Assembly: GCA_020161835.1 (NCBI GenBank)
Contig: JAIUNL010000006.1
Coordinates: 62,001 to 126,000 of the forward strand
DNA length: 64,000 nt
Reading direction: 5' to 3'
DNA from: Bacteroidota bacterium
GTDB taxonomy: Bacteria; Bacteroidota; JABWAT01
Numbering within the stretch: position 1 is the first letter of the stretch; the number at the start of each line of letters is the position of its first letter. The notes under the pieces were generated by a model that saw only the letters and a program-made list of their open reading frames with translations, ran no database searches and had not been told where the DNA came from. Both the position numbers and the translations under genes were made by a program. Below, one piece after another: positions 1 to 8,202 of the stretch.

Positions 1-778
1 GTTTTTTGTATTTGTTCACATGTTTTCAGTCATATTTATGAAAGCATATCGCAGACCCCGTGAACTTACCTACATCACTGGTTTTATACTTCTTGCCCTT
101 TCAATGGGAATGGGATTCAGTGGTTATTTATTACCCTGGGATGAACTTGCTTTCTTTGCTACAAAAATTGGTATGAATATAACAGAATCAGTACCTCTGA
201 TCGGACCGATCATGGCCGGAATGTTAAAAGGTGGACCTGAGGTTGGGTTTGATACCATTTCCAGGTTTTTTGCCTTACACGTTTGGGGAATCCCCATTCT
301 CATGATTGGTGTTTTGGGAGCACATCTGTTTTTTATTCAGGTTCAGGGTATTTCAGAACCAGACGGATTTAAAGCACTTCCAGTGGAAAAACAAAAATAT
401 GTAAAGTTTTTCCCCACTTTTATGTATGATGATTTTCTGGTTTGGCTGATTGCTTTAAACGGTCTGATTGTTTTGGCTGTGTTTTTTCCATGGGAACTCG
501 GACCTGAAGCAAATGTATTTGCGCCGACACCAGAAGGTATTCACCCCGAATGGTACTTTATGGCTATGTTCCAGATTCTGAAAATATTGCCGAATATTGG
601 TCCGCTCGAAAGTGAACACATCGGAAATATCATTTTTGGATTAACCGGGTTGATTTTGGTACTTATTCCTTTCTGGGGCGAAAAACGTGAACGGCTTGTT
701 TCCTATTTCACAATTGCGGTTCTTGCCGGTCTGATTATATTTTCAATTCTGGCCTATCATGCGGTAGGCAAAATTTAA
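1..778 (+). CDS. Cytochrome b, C-terminal part (cut by the window edge)
   Basis: Membrane subunit of a quinol-oxidising Rieske/cytochrome b complex. The reading frame is open to base 2, so the gene starts upstream of the window. Codon 6 of the visible frame is a His just before a segment ending in KAYRRPREL, the place where helix B of cytochrome b/b6 carries a haem ligand. Further on, HVWGIPILMIGVLGAH gives two His separated by 14 residues, the b6-like spacing of the helix D haem ligands. The quinol-site motif PEWY follows (HPEWYFM), then two to three C-terminal membrane segments. One chain carries both the haem-binding half and the PEWY half. The CydA-like gene follows after 22 bases and is probably cotranscribed. 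The N-terminal haem ligand and any Rieske partner lie outside the window. Confidence 0.9.
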   Translation, partial: FFVFVHMFSVIFMKAYRRPRELTYITGFILLALSMGMGFSGYLLPWDELAFFATKIGMNITESVPLIGPIMAGMLKGGPEVGFDTISRFFALHVWGIPILMIGVLGAHLFFIQVQGISEPDGFKALPVEKQKYVKFFPTFMYDDFLVWLIALNGLIVLAVFFPWELGPEANVFAPTPEGIHPEWYFMAMFQILKILPNIGPLESEHIGNIIFGLTGLILVLIPFWGEKRERLVSYFTIAVLAGLIIFSILAYHAVGKI

Positions 779-800
779 GTTACTTTCGGGAGATTAAGAT

Positions 801-2192
801 ATGAATTTTCCAGTATGGCTGGCAGGTGAAGGTTTTATTGGCTTCATCTTTATTTTTACAAAATCAGTTTTCACGTTAACAACACTTTCTGCTTTTGGCG
901 CAGGTGTTTTTATGGCAATCGGAGAAAAAAGAGCACTTTTTGACTCGCATGCCGGATATCGTGAATTTATGAAAAAGTTTACCGGATTTGTCTTATTTAT
1001 TGTAACTGCATTAGGAACAGTTTCATATTCAGCTCTCTGGATATTTTATATTTTGACAGCACCAGCGACTTTAAGTACAATTGCGAATGAATTTGCCTGG
1101 GTCTGGATTCTTCAGGGGTTTGCCTATCTTTTAGAAGTAGGGTCTTTGTTTGTTCTTTATGCTACGTTTAATAAAGTGCATAAAGAAAATCACATTGACC
1201 TTGCCTGGAGTTTTGCAATTCTTTCGCTGATTACACTTATTGTCTCAAATGCTACATTGAGTTTTCAGCAAAGCCCTGGTCATTGGATCAATACACTTAA
1301 ATTTGAAGATGCATGGTTCAATGCATCTTACCTGGCTTCTCTTTCGGTCAGGATTCTGGTTTCCCTGCAAACCGGCGGTATTATTGCCCTGCTTGCTGTT
1401 TCAACTTTAGAAAAGGGTAAGTTAAAATCAGAGGTTGCATCTTTCGCGGCCGCCTTTGTTATTTACCCCTTTATCTTATTGCCATTTGCTGCTCTCTGGT
1501 TTCTTGCCACAATAGACCCTGTTATGGTTAACAACCTTGCTTCCGGGTTCAGTGGTGTAGAATCTGGTAATCTTTCAGTTTTAACCCGATTTACATTTTT
1601 GTCGGTATTTGCAGCTGTTTCAGTTTTTCTTTTTACTCTTCTCGGTGCTGTAATTAACGCAGACGGCTTTAAAAAGGCAATGGCCTTTTGGCTGGTTGTT
1701 TTGGCATTCATTGCTGCAGGTTCAACTGAATACGTAAGAACGCTGCTGGGGAATCCTTATGCAATAGCCGGATATATGTACAATAATGGTGTAAAGTTAA
1801 ATGATGCAGATCAATATTCTGATGGTTTCCTTTCAAAGTCAAAGTGGGCTGTTATCAAGGAAATAACTGAAGAAAACCGGCTTGCTGCAGGCAAAGAACT
1901 TTATACCTTTCAATTTTCTGGTGCTGTAGTTTCGGGTGGATACAATTCATTACTAGAGTTGGCTGGTGAAGCTACGAACGTTCAGGAAACACTTGATTTG
2001 ATCAATCAGATCAAATGGGGAAGCGAAAGCAATCTGTACACAGCGTATGTTCCTTCTTTTCTTGGAAATGATGACGAAGCAAATGCATTGGCCACCTTTG
2101 TTGCCTGGAAAAATGGAAAATATGAAGCCTCGAAAGAACAACTTGATTTTCTGAGAAAGCTTGAAACCAACCCTTCCGGTTTGGTTCAATAA
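801..2192 (+). CDS. CydA-like membrane protein with haem-less cytochrome-c-like tail
   Basis: A 463-residue polytopic protein resembling subunit I of cytochrome bd oxidase over about residues 1-330. Segments such as FAWVWILQGFAYLLEV and SNATLSFQQSPG correspond to the CydA regions around EGxxAFFLE and the WMQxPxG loop. Several haem-ligand positions look changed: the His near residue 20 is replaced (FTKSVF) and the first Glu of the EG motif is Gln. After the last membrane helix, about residues 365-450 read like a class I cytochrome c domain (AAGKELY at the start, SFLG then DDEANALATFVAW at the end), but the CxxCH position reads FSGAV. It may be a structural or quinone-binding subunit paired with the upstream cytochrome b rather than an oxidase. 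A strong terminator follows. The family assignment is moderate; the missing CxxCH is seen directly. Confidence 0.7.
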   Translation: MNFPVWLAGEGFIGFIFIFTKSVFTLTTLSAFGAGVFMAIGEKRALFDSHAGYREFMKKFTGFVLFIVTALGTVSYSALWIFYILTAPATLSTIANEFAWVWILQGFAYLLEVGSLFVLYATFNKVHKENHIDLAWSFAILSLITLIVSNATLSFQQSPGHWINTLKFEDAWFNASYLASLSVRILVSLQTGGIIALLAVSTLEKGKLKSEVASFAAAFVIYPFILLPFAALWFLATIDPVMVNNLASGFSGVESGNLSVLTRFTFLSVFAAVSVFLFTLLGAVINADGFKKAMAFWLVVLAFIAAGSTEYVRTLLGNPYAIAGYMYNNGVKLNDADQYSDGFLSKSKWAVIKEITEENRLAAGKELYTFQFSGAVVSGGYNSLLELAGEATNVQETLDLINQIKWGSESNLYTAYVPSFLGNDDEANALATFVAWKNGKYEASKEQLDFLRKLETNPSGLVQ

Positions 2193-2211
2193 TAAACTCC
2201 TGAATTTTTTA

Positions 2212-2241
2212 CAGAGCCAGGAAAAACCTGGCTCTGTTTTT
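2212..2241 (+). terminator. Rho-independent terminator after the CydA-like gene
   Basis: A perfect 10-bp stem (CAGAGCCAGG with CCTGGCTCTG) around an AAAAA loop is followed by five T. It ends the cytochrome b/CydA-like transcript. It also shows that the next gene does not begin at the in-frame ATG at 2161. Confidence 0.92.
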
Positions 2242-2253
2242 ATCCCCTACTGC

Positions 2254-2895
2254 ATGCCCTACAAGATCATAAACCATCTCATTCCGGCCTCCCACGGACA
2301 TCTCGAAGCCGTAACTTTCCAGACACAAAACTCTGATCGTGTTATGGTTGTCACCCATCCGCATCCGCTCTATGGTGGAAACCTGAACAACAAAGTGGTT
2401 TATTCGCTGGCTGATGAAGCAAGGAAACTTGGAATTTATACCGTTAGGTTTAATTTCAGGGGTGTTGGTAAAAGTACCGGAACCTATGACAATACGATTG
2501 GTGAAGCAACTGACCTGAAAGCTGTTATTAATTGGGTTCTTGAAAATACAAAGGCTAGAGAAATCATTTTGGGCGGGTTTTCTTTTGGGTCACGGGTGAT
2601 TCTCAGATTTCTGGAAGACGGGTTTTCACCAAGAGCTGTCGTAATGGCCGGATTGCCGGTTCAGTATTTTAAACTTGAATCTCCTTCAATAAAGGCTGAT
2701 TTTCCTATCTTATTTATTCAGGGTGGAAATGATGAATTTACTACTCCTGCTGCAACTGAAACGTTTATTTCTGAATCTGCATTCACTGCAGCAGAAACCA
2801 TCACACTTCCAGGTTGTGATCACTACTTTAATGGGCACATTCACCTGCTGAAGCAACATGTGCATTTCTTTTTAACAACTCATTTACAGGACTAA
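2254..2895 (+). CDS. Alpha/beta hydrolase, COG2945-like
   Basis: A 213-residue single-domain alpha/beta hydrolase, probably cytoplasmic. It shows the family core: THPHPLYGG near the oxyanion region, NNKVV, then FNFRGVGKS, the nucleophile elbow GFSFGS, an acid-loop candidate GGNDEFT and a late His in GCDHYF. The layout matches the short COG2945 hydrolases of unknown substrate. The start was taken at 2254 because the upstream in-frame ATG at 2161 lies inside the preceding gene and before a terminator, and homologues begin shortly before the IPxxxGxLEA segment. No clear ribosome binding site is visible, so the start is uncertain. The next gene follows after 5 bases, which suggests cotranscription. 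Confidence 0.8.
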   Translation: MPYKIINHLIPASHGHLEAVTFQTQNSDRVMVVTHPHPLYGGNLNNKVVYSLADEARKLGIYTVRFNFRGVGKSTGTYDNTIGEATDLKAVINWVLENTKAREIILGGFSFGSRVILRFLEDGFSPRAVVMAGLPVQYFKLESPSIKADFPILFIQGGNDEFTTPAATETFISESAFTAAETITLPGCDHYFNGHIHLLKQHVHFFLTTHLQD

Positions 2896-2900
2896 CCGTC

Positions 2901-3650
2901 ATGTCATGGTTATTCGGTTTGCTTGGTTTGATTTTATTTGGCCCTTTTGGTGCCGCCTTTGGTTTTCTTCTCGGGATGTTGATTGGGCAGACCCGGATTA
3001 AAACCAGCAAGTTTTCTTCAGGTGCCGGTGGGCCAATGATGGAACCCGGGAAGGTCTTCCCCTATCGGGTTGAAGTTATGATTGAAAGTCTGGTAGCCCT
3101 GGCCATGTATGTTGCCCGGGCCGATCAGAAATTATTTCCACGTGAAAAAGAAATTATCCGGTCTTTCGTCCTTTCTGCACAATTTGGTCCGGATGCAGCT
3201 ATTTCAGCATATATGGATGAAGTAATTGAACGTTACAAAACAGAATATATCGATGTTCATTTTCATGTAAGAAGATTATCACCGTTTTTAACCCAGCAGC
3301 ATGTTCAGGTTGTGCTTCTGTTGTGTGTGGATGTTGCACAGGCAGATGGTCGAATTGATAAAGACGAACTGAACTCACTTCGTGAAATTTGCCGTGCTTT
3401 TGGCGTGCCTGAAAGTATGCTTGACAGATTTATTACCAAAAAAGGATTTACTGATAATGAGGCCTATGAAATGCTCGGGTTAACACCGGGTTCAAGTCAG
3501 GATGAGATAAAAAAGGCCTACCGGAAACTGGCACTTCAATACCACCCGGATCGTGTTTCTGCATCAGCATCTGAAGAGGAAAAAAAAGCTGCCAACGAAA
3601 AATTTATTCTGATTCAAAAAGCTTACGATTTTCTGTCAGAAAAAAAATAA
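2901..3650 (+). CDS. DjlA-like membrane-anchored J-domain co-chaperone
   Basis: A 249-residue protein with three parts. Residues 3-30 form a Gly-rich membrane anchor (GLLGLILFGPFGAAFGF). Residues about 58-180 form a TerB-like helical domain with two acidic repeats (ADQKLFPREKE and ADGRIDKDEL). Residues about 187-249 form a J domain with the HPD tripeptide at 215-217. This order is that of DjlA, which recruits and stimulates DnaK at the inner membrane. Length is close to the family's usual 250-270. It follows the hydrolase by 5 bases and converges with pepE on the other strand. Confidence 0.87.
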   Translation: MSWLFGLLGLILFGPFGAAFGFLLGMLIGQTRIKTSKFSSGAGGPMMEPGKVFPYRVEVMIESLVALAMYVARADQKLFPREKEIIRSFVLSAQFGPDAAISAYMDEVIERYKTEYIDVHFHVRRLSPFLTQQHVQVVLLLCVDVAQADGRIDKDELNSLREICRAFGVPESMLDRFITKKGFTDNEAYEMLGLTPGSSQDEIKKAYRKLALQYHPDRVSASASEEEKKAANEKFILIQKAYDFLSEKK

Positions 3651-3658
3651 CTAAATTT

Positions 3659-4369
3659 TCAGCTTAAAAGGAAGGATAAAGGGTCTCCGGGGTTTATTTC
3701 CCGCGGATTCTCACCTTTTTTGAATATTCTAACCGGATTGGGTCCGAGCAGCTCAACTGTGTCACCATCGACTGTAAGCGCAGAACCTTCTCTGAGTCCG
3801 GCTACATAAGCTGAGGGATTTTCGGTAATAAATTCCATAATTCGTTGTTCACGGGTTTCACCCATGAAACTACCTGGGTGTGAATCAAGAAAATGCGGGT
3901 TAATTTGAAATGGAATCAGGTTTAACGCATCAAAATTGACTGGTTGAACAATGGGCATATCGTTCGTTGTTTTTATTGATGGCGCTGCCACGTTGCTGCC
4001 GGCACTCCAGCCAAGAAAAGGTTTCCCGACCAGAGCTTCATTTCTGATGACTTCCATTAATTTATGATCCTGAAGCATCTTTAAAAGTTTAAAAGTATTG
4101 CCACCCCCAATAGCAATTGCATCAGAATCATGAATGAGAGCCGCAGGCCCCGGCACTTCATGAACCGAAACAATACGGTAACCCAACGGTTCAAGTGCTG
4201 TTCTCACCTTATAGCAATAATCTTTGTAACTGAGAGTTACGCCAGCCCAGGGAACAAATGCAATAGTTTTGGTATCAGATCCAAAAAAATGCGAAATCCA
4301 TTTTCTTGCATGATTTAAATATGAGTCACCAGAATTTATTGAATTGGAAAGTAAAAGTAACCGGGGCAT
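3659..4369 (-). CDS. pepE: Peptidase E (alpha-aspartyl dipeptidase, family S51)
   Basis: A cytoplasmic serine peptidase that hydrolyses dipeptides with N-terminal aspartate. The 236-residue length is normal. The nucleophile elbow GWSAGSN and the strand-loop GGGNTFKLL are the family signatures. An Asp in TTNDMP and a His in NPHFLDSH sit where the catalytic Asp and His of Salmonella PepE occur. The gene converges with the DjlA-like gene and lies 23 bases downstream of crtW on the same strand, so it may be read through from crtW. Confidence 0.9.
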   Translation of the reverse strand: MPRLLLLSNSINSGDSYLNHARKWISHFFGSDTKTIAFVPWAGVTLSYKDYCYKVRTALEPLGYRIVSVHEVPGPAALIHDSDAIAIGGGNTFKLLKMLQDHKLMEVIRNEALVGKPFLGWSAGSNVAAPSIKTTNDMPIVQPVNFDALNLIPFQINPHFLDSHPGSFMGETREQRIMEFITENPSAYVAGLREGSALTVDGDTVELLGPNPVRIFKKGENPREINPGDPLSFLLS

Positions 4370-4392
4370 ATCTGTACCGTGATTTGAAAGGG

Positions 4393-5127
4393 TTAACTAA
4401 CCTGAGATTTTTCCCGTTCCCGCCATAACATCCACCAGGGAATAAACGGTTTATCATGATGTTCGTAATGGTAACCAAAAAAATAACAGGATAAAAAGGC
4501 AAGAACATGTTTTTTTGGGAAACTTCGTGCTTTGTGGATATTTGATTCTGCAAAATCGCCACGATGGGGAAGATAAGTTCCAAAAAAGAACAATTGAAAG
4601 GTGCTAAGAACTGCCGGGATGATCCAGAATAAAAAAAGATTTGTCTGGTCAAAAAATAGGGCCATCAAATTAAACAGAATACCAACCCCAATAATCTGCC
4701 AGATTGAAACATATTCTTTTAGAAATTTGAAATACCAGATCCAGACATTTCCAGGGTGATAATCAGGATCTTTTTCTGTCCCAACATAAAGATGATGCTG
4801 ATGATGTTTGGCATACAGTCCAGCATAATTATTCAGCATAAACAAAGTTGCGGCAAGAATGCCATACCCATGGTTTGTATTCCTGTTTGGTGAAATCAAA
4901 TGGTGCATGGCATCATGTGCCGTAATAAAAAGACCGGTATAAAGATGTGTTTGAATCAGTACATGGATATAAATCCATGGATCATTCCAGCTAACGGGAC
5001 GAATTAGCCCAAATACCAAAGAACCAAGCCATATCAGGATGACAAGTAACGCCGTTACTGAACCGGCAAACTGATAGGAAAGCTTTATTCTGGCAGGACC
5101 CGAAAAAACCGAAGAAATTTTCATCAA
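4393..5127 (-). CDS. crtW: Beta-carotene ketolase CrtW (4-ketolase)
   Basis: A membrane di-iron enzyme that introduces a keto group at C4 of beta-ionone rings. The 244-residue protein has the histidine clusters of the CrtW family: HDAMHH (71-76), HHQHH (108-112) followed by DPD, FFGTYLPHR (181-189) and HYEHH (220-224), then PWWML. Four hydrophobic segments separate the clusters. It lies outside the main carotenoid operon (6989-13538) but on the same strand, separated from it by two lipoprotein genes. With a monocyclase and a CruF-like hydratase nearby, it probably supplies the 4-keto group of a gamma-carotene derivative. Either of two adjacent ATGs (5127 or 5124) could be the start; no clear ribosome binding site is seen. 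Confidence 0.88.
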   Translation of the reverse strand: MMKISSVFSGPARIKLSYQFAGSVTALLVILIWLGSLVFGLIRPVSWNDPWIYIHVLIQTHLYTGLFITAHDAMHHLISPNRNTNHGYGILAATLFMLNNYAGLYAKHHQHHLYVGTEKDPDYHPGNVWIWYFKFLKEYVSIWQIIGVGILFNLMALFFDQTNLFLFWIIPAVLSTFQLFFFGTYLPHRGDFAESNIHKARSFPKKHVLAFLSCYFFGYHYEHHDKPFIPWWMLWREREKSQVS

Positions 5128-5176
5128 AATCCAGAACTGGTTAGAAAATTCAATTTACAAAACAAAAAAATAAAAA

Positions 5177-5204
5177 ACCCCGGTTCAGGAATGAAAACCG
5201 GGGT
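5177..5204 (-). terminator. Terminator of the first lipoprotein gene
   Basis: A 9-bp stem (ACCCCGGTT with AACCGGGGT) lies downstream of the 5241-5978 gene. Read on the minus strand it is followed by a T-rich run (the A tract at 5172-5177 and beyond). Confidence 0.85.
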
Positions 5205-5240
5205 CTGAAAAGTGAGAACAGAGAAATAAATCAGTTTAGT

Positions 5241-5978
5241 TCAGGGATTTGTTCCCCAGGTGAAAGTTTCGGTAACCTCCCCCGAAGTTGAAAAATAGGT
5301 TTGTTCCCCTGAACCGTTAGCCATCCAGACTGCTGACCACGATTTATGACCCTGCACTATATAGGTTGCATTACCGCTTTTATCGGGTTTGATGGCAAGT
5401 TCAAAGGTGCCCGGAGTTAAATCTGCACCGTCATCATACCGTTTAAGAACGATTGATAAAAGTAAACTCGAATTAATACTCCAATCAAAGGAATCTTCGA
5501 GGTAACAGTCTGATGGCCCGGTAAACAGATAAAATTTGCAGAATCCAGTTTTTCCGTTTTTATTGATTGTTCCATCCAAAACCAACCCATTGTTAACCGT
5601 AAATGAACCCACCTTACCGGTCAGGTAAAACTTGACTGAGTAACTGTCATTGATATCTGTAAGTGTATATTTTATTGTTTCAGACTCAAATGAATGTTGG
5701 GTTGTGTAAATATTTCCGGTTTTGACCCAGGTAAAGAAATCGAAATCTTCTGTGAATTCTTCAAAAATTTCATACCGGGAGTTTAGCCCCTCAATACTGT
5801 TTTTTAGGGCTTTGGCATATAAATCAGTATGAGTTGAACTGATTGAAGTTTCAATTTTGGGTAACGTTACTTTGGCAGGTTTATCGGGGAGTTTTTCTTC
5901 ACTTTCATCATCATTTTCACAACCGGGAAAGCAAATTCCCAAACCGAAACACAGCATAAATAAGAGCAAGTTTTTCAT
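5241..5978 (-). CDS. Predicted lipoprotein, paralogue of the upstream neighbour
   Basis: A 245-residue predicted outer-membrane lipoprotein of unknown function. The signal peptide ends at a lipobox-like CFPGC, followed by an acidic linker (NDDESEEK) typical of exported Bacteroidota lipoproteins. The body is rich in beta-strand-like Thr/Tyr/Phe alternation and contains Gly-led turns such as DGTINKNGKTG. It aligns along its whole length with the 6176-6907 protein: both share KVTLPKIETSISS or KVTIPKIETSISS, then ALKNS or ALKSS, a KFYLTG segment, and a final GSGEQTYF or GSGEETYF plus WGTNP or WGPNP. A strong GGAGGGG ribosome binding site precedes the ATG. It has its own terminator. No enzymatic motif is seen. 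Confidence 0.8.
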   Translation of the reverse strand: MKNLLLFMLCFGLGICFPGCENDDESEEKLPDKPAKVTLPKIETSISSTHTDLYAKALKNSIEGLNSRYEIFEEFTEDFDFFTWVKTGNIYTTQHSFESETIKYTLTDINDSYSVKFYLTGKVGSFTVNNGLVLDGTINKNGKTGFCKFYLFTGPSDCYLEDSFDWSINSSLLLSIVLKRYDDGADLTPGTFELAIKPDKSGNATYIVQGHKSWSAVWMANGSGEQTYFSTSGEVTETFTWGTNP

Positions 5979-6115
5979 AACCCCTCCACATTGTGTTTAC
6001 AGGTTAAAGGTACTTGTTTGTCTTTTTATTTTGCGTAACATGTATCACATTTCCTGAGAAAATGAATGTGGAAGCGGTTGTTTAAGATTAAAAATTCCTT
6101 CTGTTTTCCCAAAAT

Positions 6116-6148
6116 AAAAAACCCGGCTTCAAAAGCCGGGTTTTTTTT
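6116..6148. terminator. Bidirectional-type terminator between the lipoprotein paralogues
   Basis: An 8-bp stem (CCCGGCTT with AAGCCGGG, loop CAA) is flanked by an A run on the left and a T run on the right, so it could work on both strands. Its visible client is the minus-strand lipoprotein ending at 6176. Confidence 0.9.
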
Positions 6149-6175
6149 AAGGAAAGAGAACAGAGTAATTGCCAA

Positions 6176-6907
6176 TCAGGGATTAGGTCCCCATGAAACA
6201 GTTGAAATAATTTCACCGGCACTGTTAAAATAGGTTTCTTCTCCCGAGCCATTTTGATTCCAAAGAGCTGACCAGCTTTTTACGCCATCAACCTTGAAAA
6301 CAGCTGTTCCGCTTTTATTGCTATTTATAACCACATCGTAAGAATCGGGAATCAGGTCAGATGCATTATCCCACATTTTCATCAGACTTGTTAAAACACC
6401 GGCAGTACTTGTATTCCATTCATAGGAAACATCAACAAAACTGGTTTGTGCATTTACAAAATCATACACTTTCCAACTGCCAGATTTGCCATCTTTGGTG
6501 TAGGTTCCTTCAAACATCAACCCATTTGTTAAATTGAATTCACCCATATTTCCGGTAAGGTAAAATTTAACTGTATAGGTTGAGCCGTTATCCAGCACAG
6601 TGTATTTGAACGATTCATCACCATATGTTTCCTGATAGGTGTAAAGATTTCCATTTTTCACCCATTTGTAACCCTCAAATCCCTCATAGAAATTCATAAA
6701 CATCCCTGACATATAATTGAGGGATTCTACCGAAGATTTAAGGGCTCTTGCATTATAATCAGTGTGATTAGAGCTGATTGAAGTTTCAATTTTTGGAATT
6801 GTTACTTTGGTTGGGCTTCCGGGTGTTTCATCTTTTTCTTCCTCCTCACATCCATAAAATCCAATTCCCAATCCAATAAAAAGGACGAAACTTAGCAATT
6901 TTTTCAT
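6176..6907 (-). CDS. Predicted lipoprotein, tandem paralogue
   Basis: A 243-residue predicted lipoprotein, a tandem duplicate of the 5241-5978 gene. The start is the ATG at 6907, giving MKKLLSFVLFIGLGIGFYGC with a lipobox-like Cys and then an acidic linker. A perfect AGGAGG lies just upstream, which makes the more distal in-frame ATG at 6946 unlikely. It shares the conserved KVTIPKIETSISS block and the C-terminal GSGEETYF and WGPNP blocks with its neighbour, while the middle has diverged. Each copy has its own terminator, so they may be expressed independently. Function unknown; probably surface or periplasm-facing. Confidence 0.8.
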   Translation of the reverse strand: MKKLLSFVLFIGLGIGFYGCEEEEKDETPGSPTKVTIPKIETSISSNHTDYNARALKSSVESLNYMSGMFMNFYEGFEGYKWVKNGNLYTYQETYGDESFKYTVLDNGSTYTVKFYLTGNMGEFNLTNGLMFEGTYTKDGKSGSWKVYDFVNAQTSFVDVSYEWNTSTAGVLTSLMKMWDNASDLIPDSYDVVINSNKSGTAVFKVDGVKSWSALWNQNGSGEETYFNSAGEIISTVSWGPNP

Positions 6908-6988
6908 AGAACCTCCTGATTTTTTGTACAGGATAAATATATTCATTTATCCTTAAAGAAAAGTTGAGTTAAGTCACACGCATCATTT

Positions 6989-7540
6989 TTATGGAAGAGG
7001 TTTTGGTAAAAGAGGATTCAGTATTTGGCTGAGATCTAGTTTTAGTTGAGAATGAAGCTGAAATGAACCCGGTGTGAGAATACCATCCGATAAAATCCTG
7101 CATCTTAATCCGCCCCGGCCGTGCAAGGCTTTTAAAGTACCTTCAGCAAAACCAAAATCCATCCATTTACAAGGAGTACAATGACCTGAGCCCGAAAACT
7201 GAATTCCATCAATAGAGAAAGACTGTCCGATTAACTGGTTTAAGGGAACACCTTCAATGATCACATTTCGGCGGAAATGAACAGGAGAACGGTTTTCAAT
7301 GGAAAGTAAAGAGCTAACATCCTCATATACTTCCTGACTGAAAAAAGTAATCTGGCCGTCATAATCTGGTTTTCGGTTGTAATACCGGTCGCCCCGGATT
7401 CCCTTACCGGCATCAAGTGTGATCGATTCGGGTGAGAAAGTTAAAAATGATCCCGGATCACGGTCTGGTCGTCCCCAGTAATTGTGACCTGGTGAAATAA
7501 ATAATTGATGGATTTTTACCGGATAAATAAAGTCTGGCAT
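6989..7540 (-). CDS. MOSC-domain protein
   Basis: A 183-residue stand-alone MOSC domain protein, related to the C-terminal sulfurase domain of molybdenum cofactor sulfurases and to YiiM-like proteins. It has GKGIRGDRYY near the N-terminus and a conserved Cys in HCTPCKWMD, the position expected to carry a persulfide or bind cofactor; GRGGLRCRIL follows. The start is placed at 7540 because the open frame further upstream is buried in the preceding gene; this leaves an 8-base gap. It is the last gene of the carotenoid operon. Its role there is unclear and may be incidental. Confidence 0.8.
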   Translation of the reverse strand: MPDFIYPVKIHQLFISPGHNYWGRPDRDPGSFLTFSPESITLDAGKGIRGDRYYNRKPDYDGQITFFSQEVYEDVSSLLSIENRSPVHFRRNVIIEGVPLNQLIGQSFSIDGIQFSGSGHCTPCKWMDFGFAEGTLKALHGRGGLRCRILSDGILTPGSFQLHSQLKLDLSQILNPLLPKPLP

Positions 7541-7548
7541 ATTTGGTT

Positions 7549-8202
7549 TCAGAAAAGAAAAAATCCAAGAAAGAATAAAAACTGGACAATAAAAAGTGCA
7601 GGTGCAACCGGGTTTGTTGGGAACGGTTTGATCCTGAAAAACCAGAATTGAAGCAAAAGAGCCAGAGCAAACCAGGCTAAATAATTTTGGATCGGAACAA
7701 CATCTCCAGCCCACGACCAGTAACCGTGTGCCATGGCAACCGGTTCAATGAAAAAATCGGTTAAAACCATCAGGGTTGCAGCAAGAATGGGTTTTGCCCA
7801 GAATGGAATAGAAAACCGATTGACCAGAATCGCTGAGGTATAAACCATGACCAGCCAGTTGAGTCCAATTAAAACTGGTGCTTCTGCGATTTCAAAACCA
7901 AGCGTTTCACCATACTGGTAAATGCCAAAGATCACGCCGGTTTGAACACCGGCAACTTCAACCAGCCAGGCGGTAACGGCCGATCCGACCATGAAAAGCA
8001 GAAACGGTTTTGACCAGTTTTCATGAAAATAAAACAGTACAGAAGCCGTCAGGATGAGGTGAAGGGGAACCAGCATCCTGAATAACGGCTCAGTTGCCTG
8101 AATATGAAAACCCGCAAATCCGACCAGATGGAAAATGATAAAATATCCGATTCCAATCAGGATGAAACGGTTCTTCCTTTCCATTCCAGTTGTTTTGTCC
8201 AT
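7549..8202 (-). CDS. cruF: CruF-like carotenoid hydratase (DUF422 family)
   Basis: A 217-residue integral membrane protein of the carotenoid biosynthesis family that includes CruF, the 1',2'-hydratase that adds water to the acyclic psi end of gamma-carotene-type carotenoids, and archaeal bisanhydrobacterioruberin hydratases. Evidence is about six hydrophobic segments, the motif WLVEVAGVQTGVIFGIYQYG with its Glu and Tyr residues, and DFFIEPVAMAHGYWSW, a typical acidic/aromatic signature. The start at 8202 is preceded by AAAGGAA. It overlaps the glycosyltransferase by 46 bases, in keeping with a tightly packed operon. A tertiary hydroxyl made here would be the acceptor for the neighbouring glycosyltransferase. 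Confidence 0.82.
   Translation of the reverse strand: MDKTTGMERKNRFILIGIGYFIIFHLVGFAGFHIQATEPLFRMLVPLHLILTASVLFYFHENWSKPFLLFMVGSAVTAWLVEVAGVQTGVIFGIYQYGETLGFEIAEAPVLIGLNWLVMVYTSAILVNRFSIPFWAKPILAATLMVLTDFFIEPVAMAHGYWSWAGDVVPIQNYLAWFALALLLQFWFFRIKPFPTNPVAPALFIVQFLFFLGFFLF

Noticed and set aside
2161..2253. Upstream extension of the alpha/beta hydrolase
   Set aside because: It lies across the end of the CydA-like gene and a strong terminator; homologues start after this point.
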